From a virus, in IMG/VR virus record IMGVR_UViG_3300032560_000052, positions 1 to 39,164 of that record: a DNA stretch of 39,164 nt; one strand, 5' to 3'. Positions 13,621 through 22,579 of the stretch are shown one piece after another; within the stretch, counting starts at the first letter, position 1; each line of letters opens with the position of its first letter. Both the position numbers and the translations under genes were made by a program. Below the pieces are notes generated by a model, which saw only the letters and a list, made by a program, of their open reading frames with translations, was not told where the DNA came from and searched no databases.

Positions 13621-14144
13621 GCCAGCACTGCCTTGGCCTGCTCGTAGAGCGCCAGCCGGTCCGCCTCGCCATTCAATCCGCCATTGATGCGCCGGGTGAT
13701 GGTCTCAAACTCACGGGCATCGGCCAGTTCGTTGAGTCCGTGCGACTGCCAGAACCACATGGCGCTGCGTACCGCGTATTCCGGCTGGGCCAATTGATCA
13801 GGGTCTCCCACAAAGTCGGTGGCCAGCGCATCGCTAACCTTCTGGTAATTTGCCCGGCCGGTGATCTGTATCAGGCCCCGGCCTCGGTACCGGAATCCGT
13901 CACCTTCTTCGGTATTGCCAAGGTCGGCCCTCCCCTCGTAGCCATCCTGTGCGGCGTCCGGCCCCCACAGCTCGGTGAGCCAGTGCATGCCACCAGACTC
14001 ATGGCCGACTTGCGCCAGGAACGCGGCCAGTCGGTCCGGCGTGTTGATGTCAAAGTCGGCGGAAGCGCACTCAATGATTGGCAGGAATTCGGTCGCGCGC
14101 GCCACTGTGGCGCCGGTTGCTTGGGCTAGTTGTTCGGGCGTCAT
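13617..14144 (-). CDS. GH19-type endolysin (chitinase-like lysozyme)
   Basis: A 175-residue glycoside hydrolase of family 19, the type often used by phages of Gram-negative bacteria to cut peptidoglycan. The catalytic region is visible as FLAQVGHESGGMHWLTE (Glu49 and Glu58), followed by YRGRGLIQITGRANYQ and the end of the fold around RSAMWFWQSHGLNELAD. No signal peptide, so release needs a holin. ATG 14144 (not an upstream start) is chosen because it follows GGAGCACAAAA and overlaps the previous stop. Confidence 0.9.
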   Translation of the reverse strand: MTPEQLAQATGATVARATEFLPIIECASADFDINTPDRLAAFLAQVGHESGGMHWLTELWGPDAAQDGYEGRADLGNTEEGDGFRYRGRGLIQITGRANYQKVSDALATDFVGDPDQLAQPEYAVRSAMWFWQSHGLNELADAREFETITRRINGGLNGEADRLALYEQAKAVLA

Positions 14145-14461
14145 TTTTGTGCTCCATGAGTTATCAGGTACCAGATGCTGGCGATTGATGTGGTCACGCC
14201 AGCTAGCCACGCAATGCCCTTGCCAAGCCAGTTGGACACTTTGAAAAAATTCTTACCCATGCGGACGATTTCCAGCACTTCATTTGTTGCCCTGTTGTTG
14301 TTGTCCAGGTCTTTGCGCAGGCCGTTCATTTCGGTAGAGCCTTCGGACAGACGCTTTTCAATGAGCTGGAAGCGGCCAATGGCATGCGCTTCAAATGGCG
14401 TGTTGGCATCCGGCGGCGTGCGGCGCTCCTGGCCGGCATAGGCTGAACTTGTATCGGTCAT
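14141..14461 (-). CDS. XhlA-like protein with coiled coil and C-terminal membrane span
   Basis: A 106-residue protein: polar N-terminus, an amphipathic helix (RFQLIEKRLSEGSTEMNGLR and on to EVLEIV, about residues 30-66), then one C-terminal membrane span (about 78-100, GIAWLAGVTTSIASIWYLI). The layout resembles hemolysin XhlA-type proteins that work with holins. It overlaps the endolysin start by four bases. Likely part of the holin system; the exact role is open. Confidence 0.6.
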   Translation of the reverse strand: MTDTSSAYAGQERRTPPDANTPFEAHAIGRFQLIEKRLSEGSTEMNGLRKDLDNNNRATNEVLEIVRMGKNFFKVSNWLGKGIAWLAGVTTSIASIWYLITHGAQK

Positions 14462-14754
14462 GCTTTACCTGTAAGTAGTTGAATTGCTGCCTGCGCCCTG
14501 GCAATGTCATTGGCGATGGCATCCTCGCAATGGGTCGCGCTGCACATAACGAAGTTGACCACCTTGGCTGGCCAGGTGGTGCCGGAGCGCGCCGCCAATC
14601 CAGCACGGCTGGAGATCGTCACGCCTATGGTGTCCTGGTAGAAAATGTCCTGGCACATGGCGTCGAAGCCGATGGCCAGGCTGTACAGGATGCCGGTCTG
14701 GACGATTGCGCCCAGGACGATCAGGGCGAGGAAGATCAGGACAAAGAGCTTCAT
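14458..14754 (-). CDS. Exported or membrane-anchored lysis-region protein
   Basis: A 98-residue protein with a strong N-terminal hydrophobic helix (residues 2-28, KLFVLIFLALIVLGAIVQTG) and a periplasmic part with three cysteines (AMCQD, VMCSA, HCEDA). It may be a signal anchor. Function unknown; its place at the head of the lysis genes could mean an antiholin or lysis regulator, without direct evidence. Both ends overlap neighbours by four bases. Confidence 0.6.
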   Translation of the reverse strand: MKLFVLIFLALIVLGAIVQTGILYSLAIGFDAMCQDIFYQDTIGVTISSRAGLAARSGTTWPAKVVNFVMCSATHCEDAIANDIARAQAAIQLLTGKA

Positions 14755-15110
14755 GGTGCGAGGGTTCCTGCGAGTTGGAAAAGAGCGTGGACTTGATCTG
14801 TCGTTTGGCCCAGCGTGGTCGCCATGCTGACGATCAGCGGGTCAGTCTCGGTAAATATCAGCGCCTCGGACCAAGCCAACTGCGTCAGCAAGGGGCCAGC
14901 GTTCACGGCAGCGAGCGCCTGTGTGTATAGGTTTTGCTGCACCAGCGCGGCTTTGAACTGGTAGGGGGTGACGGACAGAGGTGCCGTTACCACTGCCGGA
15001 GCTTGCACCGCACAAGGCGTCATGGGCGCCGCCCATGCAGGCACAGAGCCATCAGGGGATTCGTACTGGTAATAGCCGCCGCCAGCGTCGGTGAATGCAA
15101 GTGTGGTCAT
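14751..15110 (-). CDS. Tail-fibre-assembly-like protein
   Basis: A 119-residue protein directly downstream of the fibre gene (ATGA overlap; ribosome site GAGGATCAG). It starts with a beta-like part (FTDAGGGYYQYESPDGSVPA) and ends in helices (VTPYQFKAALVQQNLYTQAL; PLIVSMATTLGQTTDQVHAL), the two-part look of small proteins that follow phage fibres and act as assembly factors or fibre caps. Assignment rests on position and pattern. Confidence 0.6.
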   Translation of the reverse strand: MTTLAFTDAGGGYYQYESPDGSVPAWAAPMTPCAVQAPAVVTAPLSVTPYQFKAALVQQNLYTQALAAVNAGPLLTQLAWSEALIFTETDPLIVSMATTLGQTTDQVHALFQLAGTLAP

Positions 15111-16861
15111 CTGATCCTCGTCATCTGGAATTGAACAAAGTTGTTTGTATTGAGCGCCTGCGCGTCCGTATGGACTCGGATAACGTCGCCGGCATTCAGC
15201 GGCATAACTTGTGATGCTGTAGCTTGGTAGTTCACCAATGGCACAGATGCTGTGGCAACGGCTTCCAATGCATTTGTCAGAGCAAAAATATCAACGGTTG
15301 GCTGCGTTGTGTTGCGCGAAATCCCCAAGTGCATGCCAGCGGGGCCGGATGCAAATAACGTCATCGAATAGATGCCTGGGTTATTCACCGTGAAAGAACC
15401 GCCAAGCGTTGCGCTATCGGCATAGGTAATGTCGGGGCCCTGCGCATTTGCAACACTTGAAAAACGCGCAATCTTGGTGTTTGTAGACCCGTATCCGTTG
15501 GGAAAATACACCCGCACAATCGATGCCGTTGGAATGGATTGTGCGGCGTTCCCGCCGATGCCTTGCACCTGCGTCGGTGCAGTCGCCCATATTCCGGCTG
15601 TTGCCTGAGTGGAATTGATCAGACCAACCACGCGATACGGCAAGCTCGTCCGTGCAGTGTTCGAATAGAAGACGTTGTTCGCAGTCGCGCTGGAACTGAT
15701 CGCCGTGGTGCTAATCAGGCCAGTTTCCGACAAATCATTGCCGCCAGCCAGATTCACCACGGCATATTCGATCGTGCCGCCATTGTTCATGGCAACGACA
15801 GCAATGCTCGATTGCTGCCCGCTCACTGATCCCAGCGTTGCGCCCGAAGGTATCGTCAGCGCAGCCGGAGCCCCGGTGATGGTGGTTGAGCCGCCAGCGC
15901 CCAGCGTGGCGCTGCGGAATGCAAGGTTGTATGTCGCGCTCGGAATCGTCAGCGCGTTGGACGCCAGTGTGGGCGTAGGCAGTGGTTGAATTTGAGCGCT
16001 GGAAACAAGGGCCCCTCCGCTCGCCAAGTCATAAGCCCTGCAAATCCAGTTCCCGCCGCCCAGCGATTCAAACTCCGCGCAGTCATTGGCCGCCGTGGTG
16101 ATGTTTGCGCTGCCCGGCAAAATCATCGACGTCGCGTTGTAGGTCAGCGTCAGCGCTCCTGCAAAGCGCACATGGCGCACGACGCCGGCAGCAACTGTGT
16201 CGAAAGCCGTGATTGCAGTCGTGCCGGTGATCAGGATGTTCGCTGATGCCGCGCCGCCGATTGCAGTGGTGGCGGCAGAGGCCACGCTGATTTCTGCTGT
16301 CTGATTCAGGTCGCCCAAGGCAACTCCATTGGCGCGCGTGTATGAGACGACATTCCATCCGCTAAGTGCTTGGTTGGGGTACGCAATGCAGGTGTCACCC
16401 ACCGCAGTCGTGATACTCGCGCCAGTTGGCAGATTAAGCGCAGCACTCTGCGTGAGAACCGTGATGCCGGTGAATCGCAGGAAACGCGGACCGTTGTAGT
16501 TGGTGCCAAAGGACGTGATTGCCGTGGTGCCGCTTATCTCCACCGCAACGCTTGTCTGACTGCCAATGTCTACCAGAGCGGCAGAGGCCATAGTAGTGGG
16601 CTCGCCTTGGCTGAAAAGTTGCAGAAAGGTAAGTGCGTCCCCTGCGGTGGCTGCATTCGCCATGCTCTGCATCTTCCAGCCGTTCATACTCAGATTTGCC
16701 AGTGGCTTGCCCTGACCGTCACGCGTCAGGCAGTTATTGAGCGCACTAGCAATGTCATTCGAATCGGTATCCATCCGAGATGGCGATATATCGAGGTTGT
16801 TTCCGGCGTCCGTCACCCAGCTGTATAGCCGACTAAAGACGCCACTTCCGTTCCATGGCAT
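15107..16861 (-). CDS. Tail fibre / receptor-binding protein
   Basis: A 584-residue fibre. The N-terminal 80 residues (MPWNGSGVFSRLYSWVTDAG; MDTDSNDIASALNNCL; LSMNGWKMQSMANA) are the virion-attachment domain found in many podovirus fibres. Two related beta modules follow, about residues 93-178 and 194-283, each with ITGTTAIT-type and FLRFTG/HVRFAG strands and an ITTA segment, evidence of internal duplication. The rest is Ser/Thr/Gly-rich beta sequence ending in a compact C-terminal domain (about 460-584). It is the only clear fibre, so it likely sets host range. A terminator hairpin lies directly upstream. Confidence 0.82.
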   Translation of the reverse strand: MPWNGSGVFSRLYSWVTDAGNNLDISPSRMDTDSNDIASALNNCLTRDGQGKPLANLSMNGWKMQSMANAATAGDALTFLQLFSQGEPTTMASAALVDIGSQTSVAVEISGTTAITSFGTNYNGPRFLRFTGITVLTQSAALNLPTGASITTAVGDTCIAYPNQALSGWNVVSYTRANGVALGDLNQTAEISVASAATTAIGGAASANILITGTTAITAFDTVAAGVVRHVRFAGALTLTYNATSMILPGSANITTAANDCAEFESLGGGNWICRAYDLASGGALVSSAQIQPLPTPTLASNALTIPSATYNLAFRSATLGAGGSTTITGAPAALTIPSGATLGSVSGQQSSIAVVAMNNGGTIEYAVVNLAGGNDLSETGLISTTAISSSATANNVFYSNTARTSLPYRVVGLINSTQATAGIWATAPTQVQGIGGNAAQSIPTASIVRVYFPNGYGSTNTKIARFSSVANAQGPDITYADSATLGGSFTVNNPGIYSMTLFASGPAGMHLGISRNTTQPTVDIFALTNALEAVATASVPLVNYQATASQVMPLNAGDVIRVHTDAQALNTNNFVQFQMTRIR

Positions 16862-16875
16862 TGACTTGCTCCTTA

Positions 16876-16900
16876 AATAAAAAAGCCACCCGAAGGTGGC
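16876..16900 (-). terminator. Intrinsic terminator directly upstream of the fibre gene
   Basis: On the minus strand GCCACC UUCG GGUGGC followed by six U and UAUUU (stem bases 16885-16890 and 16895-16900). It is inside the late operon, after the ejection protein gene and 15 bases before the fibre start. It should stop or reduce leftward transcription unless RNA polymerase is antiterminated. Confidence 0.85.
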
Positions 16901-16920
16901 AATGTGTGAGTTGGTGGAAA

Positions 16921-19074
16921 CTAAGGTTCGGCGCCAAAAACCGGCAGAGAGCGAAGGTAATTGGCGAGCGCGGAGGCGGGTGGATCGCTCAGCTTTGAGA
17001 GGTGGTCAGCGAGCGCGTCAGGATTTGTCAGCATGTCGATGTACCCCTGCTGCAGCCTGGCTCCCCCCAAATGTGATCCAGCAACGGTTGCACCGAGCAG
17101 CCCCCCTGCTCCTGCGGTTTCTGCACCCGGGAGGCCGGTAAGACTGCCTGCGACACCGCCCGCGCCAGTCAGTCCATACTTGACAAGCGGATTTTCAAAA
17201 AGACCGATGCGGCCGTTGATCGCATCTCCCACTTGGTTCGACAGATTTCCGTAATAGGCAGTCGGTGAGCCAGCGGACCCCATGCGCGAATTCGAAACGC
17301 TGACGTTTTGCAAGTCCTGATGCACATTGCCAAGCGCCTGGCGGAATTCCGGTGAAACCCCGTAATCCATTCCATCAATGGAGTTGATGGCTGATGTAAT
17401 TTTTGGCAGCGTTAATTGTGCGTCCCCGCCAACAGTGCCGGAACCCGCCACAAGTTTGCCAGTATCGCCAGAAAGCAAGCTGTTAGCAGCCTCTGCAGTA
17501 TTGATCGGTATGGAATTTTTGGCATATTGGGTAAGATAATCCCCATAGCCAGGATTCGAGGCTTCGATTGAACCAGTAATCGTATTCGCCAAAGGCGATA
17601 GACCCGCTGTCTGCTTGCTGCTGACGATTCCGCCGTTTGCATTTTGTCTAATGGTGCCGTTTAGATTCTGCCGAATTCCGTCCATTATGTCGGGATTCAC
17701 AAGCCCTGTATCTGGGTCTGCGGCCTGCAAAATGTGCGACTTAACGTCCGCCAGAGAACTCTTTATTACCTTATCCGTTCCAAATGATCCGTTTGACAGG
17801 TTGTCAATATGCGCCAGAACGAGCGAAGGGTCAACAGGATTTGAGAATTGGCCTGGTGTATAGCGGCCCAATTCGTCGGTGGTGCCCATTGCCTGCTGCG
17901 CTGCAGTCCGGCGCGCATCGATGAGTGCTTGCAATTCCTGCGGTGTTTTGGTGAAGTTCTGCAGGTAATCCAGCCGCGCTGCGTTGTTTGATGCATCCAG
18001 TTGAGAGAATGTATTTGCACCACCAGCAGAATTACGGAACGCCTGATTGAGTTGCACCATTGGCGCATTGGCGCCCTTCAGCACTGGAGCAAGCGCCTGA
18101 TCTGCCGTGTATTGAACCCCAGGAACCGGACTGGTTGCGCCGAGACGCAGCCCTGCTGCAAGCCTTTGCGGCCCGGACATATTTTTCAGCGCATCGGAGA
18201 CTGCTGATGAAATTGCATCCGGGTCAGCATTGACGAAGTTCTGCGATGGTTGCCCAGTGATCGTTGCCAGGTCTGCAGGCTTTGCCTCCAGCGCGGCAGC
18301 AAGCAAAGACGCATAGGAAGGTGTGGTAGTTGCTGCCAGTTTTCCAACCGCATCTCCCGCAGCACCTGTCGGGTTAATTAGCGCATTGGCATACCGGGCG
18401 GCATTCGCAGCGCCGCCCGCCAATCTGCTTACGACAGGAGGCAAAACAACAGACGCGGCAGCACCTATTCCGGCATCGCTAGCGTCACCGGCAGAATTTC
18501 CACCGCCAATAATTGCGCCCTCCGTGCCACGCTTGATAGCGGTATTGACGGCGCCTTGAAATGGCAAATACTTGGTCATCGGGGCAGCCAAATCCGCCAC
18601 CTTGCCGCCCAGGGCCGGTAGATTTGTTGGCAAAAGCCAAGGCACGATCTCACCGGCCACTGCACCAGCACCGGCAGAAACAGGACTATTTGCCACACGG
18701 GACTGGTAGTCCTTTTCGTTCTGAGTGAGCTGAGCCTGATCACTTGCCAGATCAGAATGGATTTTTTGATTTATTGGATTTTGCCGCTGTGGGTCAAAAT
18801 AATCCCCGACTGCACCCAACCCCCTCTGAACTGCCAGCGCGGAACCGTCGAAAAACTTCGTCGCATGGTGAGCCAGCGCATCAGTAAACGGTGATGCACG
18901 CGTCAGGTCGTCGGCACCTTGATACAGGCTTTGCAAGAAGCCGCCCCCAGGGTGTGGCGCGCTTTGAGTGGCGGTCGACGCCGCAGGCGCACCTCCGTCC
19001 CGTGCGATGAGCGCATCCAGTGCCGAACCGCCGCCCCCTAGGTCCTTTGCAATAAGCTGATCGAGCGCGCTCAT
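16921..19074 (-). CDS. Large virion protein, probable DNA-ejection protein
   Basis: A 717-residue Ala/Gly/Ser-rich protein starting MSALDQLIAKDLGGGGSALD. It has an imperfect N-terminal repeat (LDQLIAKD, LDALIARD), glycine-rich hydrophobic segments near 135-165 and 640-680 that could insert into membranes, and helical stretches between. This composition and the place downstream of the gp10-like gene fit the internal ejection proteins of P22-like phages. ATG 19074 overlaps the previous stop. Confidence 0.7.
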   Translation of the reverse strand: MSALDQLIAKDLGGGGSALDALIARDGGAPAASTATQSAPHPGGGFLQSLYQGADDLTRASPFTDALAHHATKFFDGSALAVQRGLGAVGDYFDPQRQNPINQKIHSDLASDQAQLTQNEKDYQSRVANSPVSAGAGAVAGEIVPWLLPTNLPALGGKVADLAAPMTKYLPFQGAVNTAIKRGTEGAIIGGGNSAGDASDAGIGAAASVVLPPVVSRLAGGAANAARYANALINPTGAAGDAVGKLAATTTPSYASLLAAALEAKPADLATITGQPSQNFVNADPDAISSAVSDALKNMSGPQRLAAGLRLGATSPVPGVQYTADQALAPVLKGANAPMVQLNQAFRNSAGGANTFSQLDASNNAARLDYLQNFTKTPQELQALIDARRTAAQQAMGTTDELGRYTPGQFSNPVDPSLVLAHIDNLSNGSFGTDKVIKSSLADVKSHILQAADPDTGLVNPDIMDGIRQNLNGTIRQNANGGIVSSKQTAGLSPLANTITGSIEASNPGYGDYLTQYAKNSIPINTAEAANSLLSGDTGKLVAGSGTVGGDAQLTLPKITSAINSIDGMDYGVSPEFRQALGNVHQDLQNVSVSNSRMGSAGSPTAYYGNLSNQVGDAINGRIGLFENPLVKYGLTGAGGVAGSLTGLPGAETAGAGGLLGATVAGSHLGGARLQQGYIDMLTNPDALADHLSKLSDPPASALANYLRSLPVFGAEP

Positions 19075-20942
19075 TTCAGCAACCCATTCTGTGCTGCCCA
19101 CTCAAGCCGAGTGCGCATTTGTTGGTCTTTCGCCATGTTTGAAAGCATGGCGGCGCGCTGCGGCCCGGGCTGGGCGGTCAGTGCCGGGTACATTGCGGGC
19201 GTTACGTTTTGGTCAAACTGGTTGCTGGCGTTGGTGAATCCTGCTACATCCCCGCTGGCCACGTGTGGCGTCAGGATGTTTGCTTTCAATGCCTTGATGC
19301 CGATCTGGTTGGACAAATTCTGTAGTCCTGCGAGTTTCGCCGCTTGTGGGGCGTCATAGCCCGGGATGGCGCCATACACCATGGATCGTGCGGCGTCGGT
19401 ACTCATGCCGCCCTGCGACGCAAGTTGCGCCACCACAAAATCGCGGCCTTTCTCGTACTCTGCTGCATCGCTGCTGAACAGTTTTGCAACTGCGGTGCCG
19501 TAAGGACCAGTGGCGATCGTAGGGTTTTGCCCAATCTGCTGCATACGAGCCAGCTCCTGCTGCATGGCCGGGGCCGCTTGACGCGCAGACGCCAGGTCGG
19601 AATAGGTTGACTTCATATAATCGGCCGCCGCAGTCTGCCCCTGTACTGCGCGCTCTACGGTGCCTGGAGCGGGGCCCGTCGACACGTTGCCAGGCTGCTG
19701 CGTTGGAGATTGGCTTCCGTTCATCTGCGGCTGACGGTTGAAATTCAGAACAGGGTTCTGAATTCCATTGCGCGCTGCGTCCCGTTGAATGATCTGCAAT
19801 TGCGCCGGCGTTGGCTGCGATGTGCCAACGTTGAGCATTCCATTGCCGAAAGGCACTGCTTGTGGCCAAAGATCGGCCACGCGTCCTTGAGACGTGGTTC
19901 CATCTGGGTTAACGCGAGTCGCAATGGATTCGCCGGTGGTCGCCGCACTGTTTGCGCGGGCGATGCTGGAAGCTGCTGAAGAGTAGCCCGGAATTGGAGA
20001 GGCGCTTGTCGGGACCAAGCCGCCATTTGGATTTTCTCCGTATGCCACACCAATACCGTCTGACGTTTTCGGCACAGAGATAATTGGCTTGCCCGTGATG
20101 GGGTTCAGGAGCGTTTCGCCCTGCCCGGCCTTATTCGGAGCGATGAAATTGGACTTCGCAATGGCATCCTGAATGGCTGGCAGACGGGGATCGCCGGGCG
20201 GCAGGGATTGGGCCATGGTAATCAGGCGCGCCACGTCAGGCATGTTCTGGGTTTGCAAGTTGGAAATCGTGGCCGGCCCAATAAGCGGATCGCGCGAATT
20301 CTTCTGAGCGTCGGTTGGCGTCTTAGCGGCCAGCGCGGCCTTGAGGTATGCTTCCGGATCAAGCATATAGACCATGGCGCTGACACTTGGATCCATACCC
20401 GGGATAGACAGTCCACCACCTGCAACCGCGGGAGCTCCGGTCGTCTGACCACCCTGTGGTTGCAACATGGCGGCCATGCGTGCCGCATTTGCATTGGTCG
20501 GGCCGACGCCACCTTGATTGATCATTTGTCCATCTGCACCTGGAGCAGAAGGCTGTTGCATAGCCCCCTGCGCCATGGCTGCAGATGGTGCAATTCCTGC
20601 TGGATCGGCGCCATTTGCACCAGATCCACCACCAAACATTGTTTGCAACGCCTGCATGGTATTTTGGTTGCCCTGCGCTTGCAGTCCCGCCATGTTCCGA
20701 TTCGCAGACTGTGCAGTCGTTGCGCCCAAGTAGCTTTGCAGCATCTTTGCCAGGCCCTGATAAGGAGAAATGGCGCCCTTGGTGTCGTACTGAATAGGCG
20801 AAGCGCCCTCTTGGGTGAGCATCTGCGCCATCTGCTGCTGGCGTTGCGCCTGCATGATGGAATAGATGTAATTCGGGTCTTGGCCATTGATGATGCCGCC
20901 GACGCCAGCTAGTCCGGCACCTTGAGTGGATGGGTTCGCCAT
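19071..20942 (-). CDS. Virion-associated protein, probable DNA-ejection protein
   Basis: A 623-residue protein with a Gln/Ala/Asn-rich N-terminal third (MQAQRQQQMAQMLTQEGA; LQAQGNQNTMQALQTM), a polar middle, and a helical C-terminal part (about 440-623) ending in RTRLEWAAQNGLLK. A ribosome site (GGAGAAAGAGC) precedes ATG 20942. Position and composition fit an ejection or internal virion protein. No lytic transglycosylase motif is evident. Confidence 0.7.
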   Translation of the reverse strand: MANPSTQGAGLAGVGGIINGQDPNYIYSIMQAQRQQQMAQMLTQEGASPIQYDTKGAISPYQGLAKMLQSYLGATTAQSANRNMAGLQAQGNQNTMQALQTMFGGGSGANGADPAGIAPSAAMAQGAMQQPSAPGADGQMINQGGVGPTNANAARMAAMLQPQGGQTTGAPAVAGGGLSIPGMDPSVSAMVYMLDPEAYLKAALAAKTPTDAQKNSRDPLIGPATISNLQTQNMPDVARLITMAQSLPPGDPRLPAIQDAIAKSNFIAPNKAGQGETLLNPITGKPIISVPKTSDGIGVAYGENPNGGLVPTSASPIPGYSSAASSIARANSAATTGESIATRVNPDGTTSQGRVADLWPQAVPFGNGMLNVGTSQPTPAQLQIIQRDAARNGIQNPVLNFNRQPQMNGSQSPTQQPGNVSTGPAPGTVERAVQGQTAAADYMKSTYSDLASARQAAPAMQQELARMQQIGQNPTIATGPYGTAVAKLFSSDAAEYEKGRDFVVAQLASQGGMSTDAARSMVYGAIPGYDAPQAAKLAGLQNLSNQIGIKALKANILTPHVASGDVAGFTNASNQFDQNVTPAMYPALTAQPGPQRAAMLSNMAKDQQMRTRLEWAAQNGLLK

Positions 20943-20953
20943 GCTCTTTCTCC

Positions 20954-21307
20954 TTATTGATTCTGGTTGAGAAAAAACAACCCGCTACCCAGTGGGTTCT
21001 GTTGAGATTGGACCTGCGACATAGACGGTGCGGGCTGCATTGAATTCATTAATGCGGCGTTTGCGTTTGTTGGGCCGTTGTTGCCTTGGAGAGCGCCTTG
21101 CGCCAGGGCCACCGTTGCAGGATTGGTCAAATCTGGCTGGTTGTTCTGGTTCTGCTGGCTCATCAACAGACCCGCCATGTACGAGTTGGCCAGTGTCGAC
21201 AATCCCTGTGCAGGCGACTGCGATCCAGACTGGGACGATCCTTGTTGCGGCGCCAACAACTGCTGCATCATCAATTGCTGCATCTGGGGTGAGAATTGGT
21301 TGTTCAT
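20954..21307 (-). CDS. Gln/Asn-rich small virion protein
   Basis: A 117-residue low-complexity protein (SPQMQQLMMQQLLAPQQG; MSQQNQNNQPD). It shares the segment GPTNANAA with the larger protein at 19071-20942, which suggests that the two are related by partial duplication. Likely a minor virion or ejection component. Confidence 0.65.
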   Translation of the reverse strand: MNNQFSPQMQQLMMQQLLAPQQGSSQSGSQSPAQGLSTLANSYMAGLLMSQQNQNNQPDLTNPATVALAQGALQGNNGPTNANAALMNSMQPAPSMSQVQSQQNPLGSGLFFLNQNQ

Positions 21308-21314
21308 AGTGTGA

Positions 21315-22163
21315 CTAAGCCATTGCGTAGGCCATCATTGCCGCGCCACCCAGGCCAAAAAGGCCACTGGTAGTGTTGTTCGCGCTGGCCAGCTGCGACT
21401 GGTATGCGCTTTGGGCTGCGGCAGAAGTATTCGCCGCAGACTGCCCCGGGATGGTTGGCGTTGCTGCATTGGAGCCTCCCAATCCATAGATCCCCTGCGC
21501 CATTGAAATCGGCGCGCTGGCCATATTGAACATGTTGGTCATGCCCTGCGCGTTCGAAGCATTGTTCAGGGTCGTGTTTTCCGCTCCCTGGTTGAATAGC
21601 TGGTTTGCTCCGGCCAGCCCGCTTGCATACGAGCTGTTGAACGCGTTCTGATTGTTGTAATCCTGATTGTTATTGTTCAGGGTCATGGCGTTCGCGTACG
21701 CAGTTGGGTTGCTTTCCTGAGTAATTCCCTGCTGCGCCAGCGAGTCCTGCAGCTGCCCGGTCTGTTGCTGCTCCTGTGGCTGCAGATAGTTCATCTGCTC
21801 CTGGTAAGCAGCGCCCTGCTGCTGATTGAACGCATTGCTTAGGTCAGCAGTGCTCACGCCTGCGTTGTTCTGCAGGGGCGTGATGCCAGATGTATTCAGC
21901 CCGCTCGCGGCGTTTCCCTGGATCTGGCTCATGTACGAATCAAGACCAGATTGCAGGGGTGCGGCTAGGCTCTGATTCTGCGAGTAAATGGGAGACCCAT
22001 CGGCGTTGTAGCCGGTGATCTGGTAAGAAGTAGACCCAGTGGGCCCGTTCTTATTGATCGCATTCGCCTCCAAATTGGAGGTGTTGGTCTGGATGTTTGC
22101 CTGATTCTGCTGCGCAGCAAGTGCTGACGGATCGGGCGCGGATGGAGCGGAGCCTTTTCCCAT
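21315..22163 (-). CDS. Gln/Asn-rich virion protein
   Basis: A 282-residue protein starting MGKGSAPSAPDPSALAAQQN, then long Gln/Asn-rich helical sequence and a hydrophobic C-terminus (TTSGLFGLGGAAMMAYAMA). This layout is common for podovirus internal proteins encoded after the tail-hub gene. ATG 22163 follows AAAGGATAGCC, and the previous gene ends two bases before it. Role in DNA ejection is inferred. Confidence 0.7.
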   Translation of the reverse strand: MGKGSAPSAPDPSALAAQQNQANIQTNTSNLEANAINKNGPTGSTSYQITGYNADGSPIYSQNQSLAAPLQSGLDSYMSQIQGNAASGLNTSGITPLQNNAGVSTADLSNAFNQQQGAAYQEQMNYLQPQEQQQTGQLQDSLAQQGITQESNPTAYANAMTLNNNNQDYNNQNAFNSSYASGLAGANQLFNQGAENTTLNNASNAQGMTNMFNMASAPISMAQGIYGLGGSNAATPTIPGQSAANTSAAAQSAYQSQLASANNTTSGLFGLGGAAMMAYAMA

Positions 22164-22165
22164 GG

Positions 22166-22579
22166 CTATCCTTTCAGGAACCGGCACTGGGCGCGGCTCA
22201 TTGTGTAAATCAGAAGGTCGCCTTTCTCGGATGCGCCCGCAATGGACGCCTCCAAGACAAAGCCTAGGTGTTCAACAAATCGCCGGGACTTGCTGTTTTC
22301 CGAATCAACCGGGGCGATGACCTTGGCCACTCCCAGCTGATAAAACGGGTATCCGAAGAAAGCCCGCAGCGCGCGCGCCGTGAGCCAGTTACATGCACTT
22401 GATGCCACGTGCATGGAGATCGAGCGATGCCGGTAGTTGTCATAGACCACGCCCGCCACCAGCTGTCCATCGCTTTCAATGCCAATGGCGGTAGCGCTTT
22501 CCTTGTCGAAGGTGCACCCCAGGCGCGCGCAGACCCAGGCGCCGACAACTTGCGGCGCGTCCAGGACCACATGTTTCAA
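22166..22579 (-). CDS. GNAT-family N-acetyltransferase in the virion module
   Basis: A 137-residue GNAT-like protein: CTFDKESATAIGIESDGQLV, AGVVYDNYRHRSISMHVASS, then FFGYPFYQLGVAKVIAPVDS with the usual acetyl-CoA-site region, and SENSKSRRFVEHLGFVLEAS (the N-x-x-S-x-R-x-x-x-x-x-G-F signature) toward the end. It likely acetylates an unknown target. TTG 22579 is chosen because it overlaps the stop of the gp10-like gene (TTGA) and no ATG lies at the right place. A cytoplasmic modifying enzyme among virion genes is unusual but seen in some podoviruses. Confidence 0.8.
   Translation of the reverse strand: MKHVVLDAPQVVGAWVCARLGCTFDKESATAIGIESDGQLVAGVVYDNYRHRSISMHVASSACNWLTARALRAFFGYPFYQLGVAKVIAPVDSENSKSRRFVEHLGFVLEASIAGASEKGDLLIYTMSRAQCRFLKG

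Noticed and set aside
16921-20942. Lytic transglycosylase or peptidase in the large ejection proteins
   Set aside because: I looked for a catalytic Glu in an ES-type lysozyme motif or an HxH peptidase motif and saw none that is convincing.
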